Part shown: in pieces, positions 34,940 through 45,700 of the stretch | Numbering within the stretch: the stretch's first letter is position 1 | Layout: the number at the start of each line of letters is the position of its first letter | DNA from: Acanthaster planci | Lineage: Eukaryota; Echinodermata; Asteroidea; Valvatida; Acanthasteridae | Direction of reading: 5' to 3' | NCBI RefSeq assembly: GCF_001949145.1 | Contig: NW_019091593.1 | Coordinates: 220,101 to 284,100 of the forward strand | Length of the DNA stretch: 64,000 nt | Notes under the pieces: model-generated | The model's database searches: none | The model's input: only the letters and a program-made list of their open reading frames with translations | Told to the model about the DNA's origin: nothing | Position numbers and translations under genes: made by a program

Positions 34940-36532
34940 GTTTAGCCTGGATCAATGGATAGTGATTTTTTCAGAGATTTATAAAAAGAGTTTGAGATGC
35001 AATTTTTATGGCTGCATACATGTACATGTACATGTACATATGCAGATACACATGTATGTGGCGACTTTGTTGTAGTACGGTACCCCTACACCTTGATAAT
35101 ATCTTAGTGCCTTACGAAGTCAGGGAGTGAGACAGTCGAAGATATAGTCGGGTCACATCAAATAAATCGTTACATCATGAGAATTACACAGAAGACGTCT
35201 AGACTAGAACAATACTTATTTAGCCCCGTGGCACACACCCATACGGCTCACAAGTGGTCACTTCGGCATGTTCGCGACCAGGGCCCGGTAAAGATCTTAA
35301 GTAAAATTATGTACAGCGCTGCGTACCGGTAGCTAGCGCCCTGCATTGTAATCTGTGCATTGAAGTTCATCTAGGCCCTAGACACATTCTGCACGTGTTG
35401 TAGCTTCTTGACATAAAATCCCGCCTTCAAGTAAGTAATTAATATGATTGAAAAGTACAGGAAAGTAAGGAAAAGACAACATAGCCAGAGAGCAGACCCA
35501 TGATATATAACCATGACCAAACATGCTCTATTTTGTCTGGTTTGCCAAGTCGTTTACTTAGAGTTAGAAAACACAATATTTCCGATCAGTCTCATAGGGT
35601 TCTTGCACAGGGTGTCAAGTAGCGTCTGTATATGGGACTCTTGCCATAACGTGTCCCAAAAAATGAAATGTACATGTAGCTGAGAAAATTCTGAAGCATT
35701 TACCTCAAAAAGACTTTTTTCAGACAGGTCTCATAGGTTTGTGCACGGGGGATCAAGTGTTGTCCACATAATGGAACTCCTTCCTTAATGGCCTTGTTTA
35801 ACACTTGGACATGGTCAGGGGATAGTAGAAGCTGAGAACCCTTCATAGACCTTCCCTACCATTAACCCTAACCCCTAGGCTCCTGCACTAGAAAGCATAC
35901 TGAACCTCACAAAATCCAACAGCTTCATGTAATTGTCTATGTACTTGTACATGCAGGTTACTGTACCAAACCTGATAAACTCCAACAGAATGAGCCCGTT
36001 GGAGTTTGAGTGATATGGTATGGATGGGTCTATGCAGTATGGGATGACTTGCACCGAACGGTACCAAACATGATAAAATCAAGCATAGTCCAACAATTGG
36101 TACAGCAAGCCAAACACTGCGCACAGTGACCCCTGTGTGTCCCAACTCACACAGAATCCAGCACCATCTCCCTGGGCCTTTCATCCCAAGTCTCACAAAA
36201 TTCAACAAGTTCCTCGGGTACGGTACCAAACCTGCCAAAACCTCACAAAACCTGCTTTTGGAGTATGGCAGGTTTTGGGCAGTTAGGGTTAATCAGTGTT
36301 ACTCAACATGGCTTTTACCCCAAAGCAAAATCCTCAGATTTCACCCCCTCCCCAAAACAGTCCTGAAACTGTCTAATATGTCCAGTTTGAGTACTGTGGT
36401 GGTCATATATACCCAGCTCTTTCCAGATCGGCAGATCATGTCGCAAGATCAAACTAAGGTACAATAATGAACCATTAGAGTAGCCATCGTTTTTTTTATT
36501 TTGGATTTATTGGCAGGAAAAACATCACAAGT
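34940..36532. promoter_or_regulatory. Divergent intergenic region between ATXN10 and ETHE1
   Basis: The two genes start back to back with 1.6 kb between their start codons, so promoters of both should lie here. I saw no convincing TATA box or long CpG island. Near 35020-35040 there is a short (TACATG)n run. Two diverged direct copies with a TCTCATAGG core occur at about 35587-35650 and 35727-35790. From about 35895 to 36265 words like CCAAACCTGATAAA and TCACAAAATCCAAC recur irregularly, resembling a decayed minisatellite. Confidence 0.5.
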
Positions 36533-36760
36533 ATGAATGTCATCCCGAGATGTCTGCACACTGTACGAAGACTGTCCGGGTTATGTCCGGCTGTAGTCCT
36601 GTCTGCTTCAGCTCATCGTCCTGTCAGGTTTTTCCCTGCACGGTGCCACAGCTGGAAGCTTACATGTAGAAGCATCCCTAAGCCCAGGCCTACTCATCCC
36701 ACTGGAGTGAGGTGTATGTCTTCCACTGTACAAATCCCATCAGATTTGCTCTTCCGACAG
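36533..36760 (+). CDS. ETHE1: ETHE1 exon 1 (presequence)
   Basis: 76 codons from ATG to the donor CGACAG/GTACGG, ending SDLLFRQ. Human ETHE1 has the matching ILLRQ at the same point. Most of the exon is a basic, serine-rich leader without recognised domains. Confidence 0.9.
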
Positions 36761-39700
36761 GTACGGAGCCTCTGCCGAGCCAGGAAATTAATCTTTGGTG
36801 ACCTTTCCCCCAGAGATGTGGATGAAAGTCACCATTTGTCAGTGGCCGACCATTCCCTCAGAAGGCAATTACTGTAATTGATTTGTTTGCAGCTCTGGCC
36901 TTTTGTGAATATTTCGAGAAGTGGAAGGTGCAAAATAAACAGGGAATTGACCCATGACACTTGTTTAAGCATTTGCGCTGATAAATATAAAAGCAACGGT
37001 GCTACTGGTTTGGAGTAAAAGGTTAAAAGCACCTAACTAAGTGCCTCTCAAACGAATGGCAGTGACACTATGTAGGTTTTGGTCATTGGTTTTTTTTTTT
37101 AGTCAGAGAATCACTTTTGACGTGTAATGCGAAAACTTTCTTTCTTCGTTTCAGCTCTTTGACTACCAGTCCTACACCTACACGTACCTGCTAGCAGACC
37201 GACAGACCAAGGAGGCCATCTTAATTGATCCTGTCCTGGAGCTGGTCAACCGAGATGCTCACCTCCTAGAGGACCTGCAGCTGAGTCTCAAATTTGCAGG
37301 TAAGGAGCGATGGCGTTTAGCGCCTTGACTGAACTTATTTCAAGTGTTTGCACACCTAGCCTCAACGAAGTTTCTTGCTGCCCTCATAAGCTTTTTATTT
37401 TATTTTATTTCCAGCCAAACTGTATCCCGGACTAGGCATGTCACTTGCATAGGCTGTGTCCGAATTACTTTCTGTAGCTGAGGTAGCATGAACGTCAGTG
37501 GGGAAACATTTAAGCCACTAGCCTGAGGCTTCTGTTAGTGCACATATGTTTTGTAGTAATAGCCAAGTAGTTTGGACTTGGCAACAGTAACATGTACTAG
37601 TACTTGTAGGGGGCTGCAATTGCTATCACCAATTTTGTTCCGTGGACTCGGTGCAGGCCCCTTCATTGTAGAGGATGACATTTGTTCAGAGACTGGATGC
37701 TTAACAAGTGATTTTCTTTAAAAAAAAAGTTATGATAAAAAAAACCATCACTTCAGCTCGAAGAATAGCCCTAAATGTAAGGTTGTCCAACATACTATAT
37801 GTAGAAAAGGCTTCCAGGCACGCTTTTCCCAAATCTTTACCACCTGATAAAAGTTAAGACCCTTTCAGTTTTTTTCCAACTTTTTTTTTTCTCTGTTGTA
37901 GTGAACACTCACTGCCATGCGGACCACATCACAGGCACTGGTGAGTTGAAGAAACGTTTCCCGGGTTGCAGGAGTGTCATAAGTGAGCAGAGTGGTGCCA
38001 AGGCTGATGTTTACATCACTGAAGGGGACAAGGTGGCCTTTGGCAGTAAGGTCAGTACATGTTGTATAGGGCCCACTGTAAACAAACCTCCTCCCCCTCC
38101 CCGGTAGAGGAAGACTGCATGAAGTACAAAACTTTCCTCACTGTGTTGGACTCTTCTTTTTGTGTGTTGGTTCTCAACACCCTAAATGGCATTCCACAGC
38201 CATACATGCATTTGCAACTGGCAGATTAAAACTAGATTCACACATTCCCAATTTTTAAGCCGAATTGGCACTGAAAGCAATCCTTGAGGAAAATCAGGGA
38301 GTGGTTCTCAGCTGCTTCAGGATGATTCTGGTAGTTTGGTGAAAGACCGTCAAAGATCGGGAAGAACCGCGGCAAATATTTGGACACGTTCAAAATTGTT
38401 TGGGTGGATTGACAAAAAATTGCAAGCAAGCCAAGGTTCAACTGGCAAAACTTTTCCCACCCTTGTTTGCACCCGTGGGTTCTTACATGCAAAAACACAA
38501 AGGTCTTGGAGAGGGCTTCCCTCATTGGCTGTTTATGAACAAGCACAAGATTCAACTGGCAAAACTTTTCCCACCCTTGTTTGCACCAGTGGGTTTACCA
38601 GCCCTTGTTTGTGCTAGCAGGTTCTCAAATAAAAAAAAAGAAGTCTTAGTGAAGGGTTACCTCATTGGCTGTTCATGAGCAAAGTCAATTTGCAGGGCAA
38701 ACATATCAACTGATATGTTTCTGTATTAATGGGCTCACCTCTCAGTCCACTGGTGTCCTGAAGGGACTGTATAATAATGACACCTGGGTTTACCTGGTAG
38801 ATAGTGGTGCTTATGGTTACACAGCTGATGTAAATAATCAGTTTAATCGAAGGCAGGTCCTGTTAGCTTAATCAGCCTTTCCACATTGATTATTCTGGAA
38901 GTTATCAACTTTCTGCTTCCCTGCTGCTTTCTGCTTCCCTAGATAGAAGATAATCGCATGGGCCTTAAAATCAGCACAGTGCTTGCAGCACAACTTATAT
39001 GTAGCTAGTGCCATGTTCGTTTACTCCTGGGGATGTGGGCTTTTGCACAATGTGTGGTCGAAGAAGGGAGAAAGGATGTACACTGTGCATGTCATCTCTT
39101 CCAAACTCTGTGGTACTTAAGGACCCGGAAATTTCAAGAGTTGTTCATTACCAAGAAGTGGAAGAGGGGTTCAAAGAGACAATCCCTCCTATGCATATGA
39201 CTTGCGCATCGTATCCAGATGACCTGTCTTCAAGTATTGTCAGATTGTACTGCACATGACCTGTCTTCAAGCATTGTCAATTGTACTGTACATACATGTA
39301 CATGTACGTAACAATAATTTGTGATTATAATATACTGCTATTATGACCTTGGCCACAACTGTGATACAACAAACTATATTAAGTCAGTGCCATATGGCAA
39401 AATGGGACTTTTTCCACCAGTAAAAGAAGCCTCACCCCTTAACTCCCTCCCCCCCGTGGTAGTACCATTTTGAAAATGTAAGTACATTCGATTCCTTTAA
39501 AGGGCAACATGTCTCCAGGGGCAACTTGTTTGCCCCTCCCCTTCTGTCTCCTCCTCCCCTGGGATATGCCACTGCATTTTTATCTGTATAGCCACTGATC
39601 CAACTAAGATCTGGTCCCTAAGTGGTTTAGGTGCAGTCTCTTATTGTATTCAAATTTGAGAAAACCTTGTGTATGGTACATGTACATGTACATTGTATAT

Positions 39701-42700
39701 GTGTACATGCTACTGTACTATGTGTACCTGTACTGCACATGAATGAACTGTTTGCACACCAGTCCTGAATTGAATTTCGAAGATAAACAAGCAAAGTTAC
39801 CTTTAATGATATTATGCCTACAGGTACATGTACATATTTGTGAACACATGGCAAAGTGCACTCAACTTGACATGTGTGTGTTGAAGGTCACAGGTTATCT
39901 CTTTTAATACTGTAGGAGGTATTGAGATGCACATGTAGGCCTCGCCCACATTTTATGTTGACACAGCTCAGTCATACTGGAAATGCATCCTGTTGCTTGC
40001 TATGGAATCTATGTAGGTAACATTGCAATTTGTGCACATGTAACCTGGAAAAATGGAACACTAGAAGAAGACAACTCTGGGGGGAAATCGCTTGCACAAA
40101 ATACTACCTAACTAGGGATCAACTAAGGACAAATCGCGAGGTCTTTCTAAAAAAAAAGACAGGACAGAAAAAGTGTTTGATCTCCAAAAAAAAGGTCAAA
40201 AGAAAAAAAACATTTATTCAACAACCAAGAACCAATGTAGAAAAACAAAAATTTACAATCTATTAAGTAACTTCTTAGCCGACAAAAAAAAGGTAACAAA
40301 AATGAAAAGTCAAAGAAAAGCAAAAAAAAAAAAAAAATTAGTGAAAATACCTCATACCGTAAACTTGAGAACTGGAAATTCAATTTCTTCAGACCAGTGA
40401 ACCTTAACCTTTTAGTAAAAGACTCTCAATGAATATCAGCAGTACAAAAAAGGAACCAGGTACTAAGAAAATAACGACCCCAAAAAGACCAAACCAAACC
40501 AAACGCAAAACTCAAAACCAAACACGGTATCAAGAACAGACACAAATCAATTACAATCATAATTCAACAACCAAGTCCACTGCAGGTCCTACATATCTTC
40601 AGAGGAGACTTAATGTACATGTGCACTCCTTGGCTGCTGACCTGCTTACTGAACATAGACCCTAAGCATGCCTCCTAAATAAACACTTTACACAGGGGTA
40701 CACACAATGCAGGTTTTTGCTGGGTAAACTGGGGGTACCACTCCTATATAGCTACGTGGACTAACAAAAAAAAAGAAAGATTAAATTCACCTCTACTACA
40801 CACACTTCCTTTTCATGTACTTGTACTTTGGGATTTGCGTCAAGATTTTTTTTTGGCATTGTGTGGGACAAGAAAGTTCAGGCCACATAATAAAAATAGT
40901 TGGGACCACCCACCCCTAAGAAATTCACGCGCCCCAAATTTAAAAAAAAAATTTTATTTATCTAAAAACCGGAAAAAACAGCCTTGTGGATGATCCTTTA
41001 TTCAAATTTTGCAACCTTCTGTTACGCGCTTCGGAAATGATACTTCTGAAAATCGCTGATTACTCCCGAACAGCTACATGTACGAGTCAGATTCACCCAA
41101 CCTCGACTCGGTGGCGTTGCAAGATCGAGCTCATGGAAACGAGGTTGAGATTCACCAAACCTTTAGCATCCGAATTATTGACTGTGGTTGCGGCCGCATA
41201 CATAAACTTGTGGAAAATGAAACAGCAGGCAAGGCGGCAACCACAATACATGTAGCTTTGTATAATGCGGTCGCAGCCACAGGGTGTAATTCGGATACAG
41301 CCTCGACTTCTGCTGCATGTTGGGTCAATATTCAATAGCGGCTGCCATTCCCAGATTCTGATTCCACTTCACAGAGCTACAGCACTGAGATCCTCTCTGG
41401 GAAAACCCTCCTGTTGTCCTAGCTGTACAATTCCGTATCCTTTTGTGATGGACCTGCCTGTGTAAAACCCTGTTGTAAAGAAGATAAATAAAACTCATTT
41501 CATTGAGGAAACTGCTCTTTATTTAATATTTTCCAATCCAGCAAAGATGTATGTGGAACTGAACAAAAAAAATGCCCTCCCACCCAAAGATTTAAAAAAA
41601 AAAGGACGCTCACCAATTCTTATTTTTATGTGGTCTAACGAGAGAATGTACATGTACCTTTCAGATATTTGGTATTAAAATTCTCTGTCCCACTTGAACA
41701 AAAGTGTTGAGGTTTATGCAATACATTGTGCTCAATGATGGCACCCTGTGATGCACATGTACACATAGGCAGTGAACAAGTACTTATTTTGTGTTATACA
41801 TATAACTGCAGTTTCAGCATGCTTCTCGTGCTTGCTAGAGTGATTTGTTAAAAAAATGAAATAGTAAGACTGTAAAATCATGCAAACTGTAACAACCAAA
41901 CCCACCAGAACGCAAGAACTCACACTGAACCCAATACAAAAAATGTACAGAAAACCACACACGATCACTAACCTCATTCATCCAAAATGAAAGATCCAAA
42001 GATACTAGCTTTGGAGAAGGGAGCTGGTTGTGGGGAATTATGCTTGGCATAACGGTGCCCTTAGTGGTATACACCATGTAGACCATCGTTATGTACATGT
42101 ACATTAATTGTACATAATGATTAATTAATTAAAGTGCATCTCTTGCAGCTCTCTAAGACTCATTGAGTTTGTGCTCGTTGTACAGTGTATGTATTGTTGA
42201 AAATTTTGTCAATACAAAACGCACACCCAAACAAGTGTGCCAAATCTTCTCTTCTGGTTTGAAAGATTGCACACATCTTAATATGCGAAAGCAACTATGG
42301 GGACCAACAATGGTCAGTAACATATCAAATGCAAATTTCCTTAAAAATAATTCCATCTTGCTCACAGTGGTCTGGGTAGGTCACACAGGGATACGTGCAG
42401 TTCTAGGGTTAGTATATACATGTACACGTACTTTGAAAGGCAGATCTTTTCAACCTTACCCATTACCTCTTCAATGTACAAGTATGACATGTTTGTGATA
42501 CTTCATTTACACTTTATTCCACGCATTCCTACATGTTGACCTTGTGGTTAAAACATAATTTGCCTATAGCAATGCAATTTGTGAAGGCAGATCTTTCAGA
42601 GGCTCCAGTGTACCCCATCTACCTGATTTTCAATTTTTTGGGGCGCTATTTTGGTGCCTTCTTATTTTGAAGCTAGTTACAAATTTGCAGGTCTACAAGA

Positions 42701-45700
42701 AGAAGCATGTCATCCAGGGCAGAAATCTTGTGCCACAACAATTTCTGCAGTGAAATTTGCCAGAATTTGTGCAATTATGCTATTGTAGATTCTGCTTGCT
42801 TAATGATCGTCTGTTGCTTCAGCTCATGACATTACGCTAGTGAGGAGCAAAGTTTTCTCACAAATGTGTCAATGAGCAAATCTAGTTTTGAGAATTCAAA
42901 CAGTGCCCCTGGTAATGATCTTGTCCACAACACCCTCGTTTGTTAGGACATTTCGACCAGAGTGTCCAAAAAAGAAAAAAAAAGTGATGCTGTCTTTATA
43001 CTGTGCCTTCATGCAGTGGTACATGAAGTAATTCAAGGCCGAAATTCTAGTGCTGTTTCTTTATGGATTTTGCAAGATCATGCAAAACTCTTGCCATGGT
43101 AACAGGCTGACTCCTTTGCAGCTTCCCTATTTGGGTATAATGTTGAATAAAAACTCACTGGAATTGGCAAATAAAAAAAGCAATCATACAGGTGTATGTG
43201 AAATATACCAGATTGGGCCTTGCTATCTGTTAATGTTGGTCGTTTTCCGACATTACTGCCTTGGCAACTGTACCCCTGATAATTTTCTAAAAAACACAAA
43301 ATTTGAAAACCAGGACAGCAGTTGCAAGGAATTGCCCAGAAGTGGAATAGAATTTGACAACTGTTGGTTGGTCTTGGTTCTCTGTGTTCACAGGTGCTGG
43401 AAGTTCTGTCTACTCCAGGTCACACCAATGGCTGCCTAACCTTTGTGTTACATCACAACGAGAGGCCAGTCTTGGTATTCACGGGAGATGCTCTGCTCAT
43501 CAGGGGGTGTGGCAGAACTGACTTCCAAGAAGGTGGGATTCGCTGCTAAAAAAATTGTTGAGTTTCAGTCCAAGATTTACAGCTCTAGGGTTATGGTGGC
43601 TGGCCCTGTGTAGACCATATTGCCAGTTTTAAACCTACATGTAAAAGACCGTGGGGGGGCAGATTCCACCTCCTCAGTAATTTTTCTGATTTCACAGAGT
43701 TGCATATTTCATGATTCAAGCCTCAGGGATTATTTTGGAAACTCTCTGCAGTACTTTTGACACCAATTTTGTGAAACTGAACATACTGTCCCTGTGGAGC
43801 AGCTATTTTTTTCGAGACAAGTCAGCCGAAAATGTCCACTTTTCCATTACCAGTTCTGTCTATGAGGGTTGGCATGCATATGGCCTTGAACTTCAAATGA
43901 CCATATCAACAAAACCATACTGTATGTCAGATTTAGTTGGAACTACACATTTGTACTGATAAGGAGTGTCTTTATATGCCTGCAAAGATTTGTAAACGTT
44001 GGGCACAGAACAGCCAAGTTTTTGGGGTGGAATCTGCACACCTGCTGGCTGTCAGATGGCCCAGAATGACTTGATTCTTTAAGGAACAATCATGATTCAG
44101 CTCTTGTAGAACTTGCCCATTTTCTCCCATTTTAGATCAAGGTAAACAAAGTGCATCAAGAGATTTTGATGAATTTTTTTTTAGCAAAGAGTATCATGTC
44201 AAGTCTAACCGGTGGAACTCAACAGGGTTTTGAAATTTTCTTTTTGAATGAAAAGCAATTCATGTAATGCAAACAGAGAAGATTTAACATTAGGCCCTAC
44301 TACAAATTATAACCTGCACATAGAGCCTTGCTGACAAGAGGTCACACCAAGCAATTTAGTTAAAAATGTGTCTTGGAAGTTTTTAATTTGTACTGTGAAT
44401 AATAAACAAAGCATACATTCTGGAGATTCAGGAATTAAACTTCACAGAATGGTACCAGTTCAGAACAGATTGCCATCAGGTAAATCAAGAAACATTAGCT
44501 TGGGTACCAACTTTTTTCTGTTTACAGGTAGTAGTGCTACTTTATACGAATCAGTACACAGAAAGATCCTGTCTATGCCACTAGATACACCTTTATATCC
44601 AGCACATGATTACACAGGTAAGAAGCCTTCCATGTACATGTACGTTTCTGTGGTAATTTTGTCCCATCATACAAATTTCATCATTATTATTAAGCATGTC
44701 TACTACTGAAATGAAGGAATCCTCAAAGCACCAGAGGTGTTTTACATGTTGCTTTAAAGCCTGAAGAAACCTGTAGAAAGAAGAGTATGTCACGCAGTTA
44801 AAGTTTTAGAGTTGGGAAATCCCCAGAAGATATTGTTGGAAAACCAACAGACTCAAGCTCGACAGGAAACCCAATCCATGTGGGAGCCAAACCAGGAATC
44901 GAACCCGGGCCACAGAGGCGGAAGATGAGGAGAGAACCACTAGCCAACCAGACTCCCTGAAATGGAGCTCAATATCATTTAAACCCCAAATGCAAAATCA
45001 TTTCAATGTTAAGATTCCATGGGAAGGATTACATATGGTATGTGTACATGTAACTTGGAATCCTTCCTTTTAATCAGAGGTAAAGGCATTCCGAGAGCAG
45101 CCCAACTCTATAGGATGATTGCTTTCCATGACCAATTATTGTTTTATATTTTTGACAGAATACATTCTATTGTCTGTGTAATATTTAGTTAAATTCTTGC
45201 TCAGAATATTCCTTCTGTGCATATTTCATGTCCCAGTTATTTTTGTCTCCAAATTGAATCGGCAGGCCAGACATCGACGACTGTTGGTGAGGAGAAGATG
45301 TACAATGCCAGACTGACCAAAACCAAAGAGGAATTCATCGACATCATGGAGAAGCTGAATCTGCCCTACCCCAAGGCAATAGGTTTGTGACCCATTTTCT
45401 CTCTACAGCTCTCATTTGACAGTGCAAGGCTCCATGTCTTGCTTAAAATGTGTCACTGTAAATTGTATTCAGATAGATGTACGCCGTAACATTTGCTAAA
45501 ATATTTTTGGGAAGGGAAATATTCTGTGCATTGTCATCTGTACATATATTTTCCTCATAGGAATGGCTATTACTGAACGTGTGTTCTCTCTTGACAAGAA
45601 ATTTCTAGTCCTTGAACCTTTTTCCAAGCATACCATTTCTATAGTTGGTAAATGAAAAACCAATTTTAATTCAAGTTGTAGGCAAGATAAACATCTGTAC

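Larger units (their letters stand above)
38051..43393 (+). other. ETHE1 intron 3 (about 5.3 kb)
   Basis: Holds a 114-bp tandem repeat (38437-38682), a short direct repeat around 39217-39290, a very A-rich stretch (about 40140-40345) and an imperfect inverted repeat (41166-41301). No other exon recognised. Introns 1 (36761-37154) and 2 (37300-37901) are short and featureless. Confidence 0.8.

Noticed and set aside
44865-44962. Functional tRNA gene
   Set aside because: Box B is perfect, but acceptor and anticodon stems do not pair convincingly and a SINE-type body follows.
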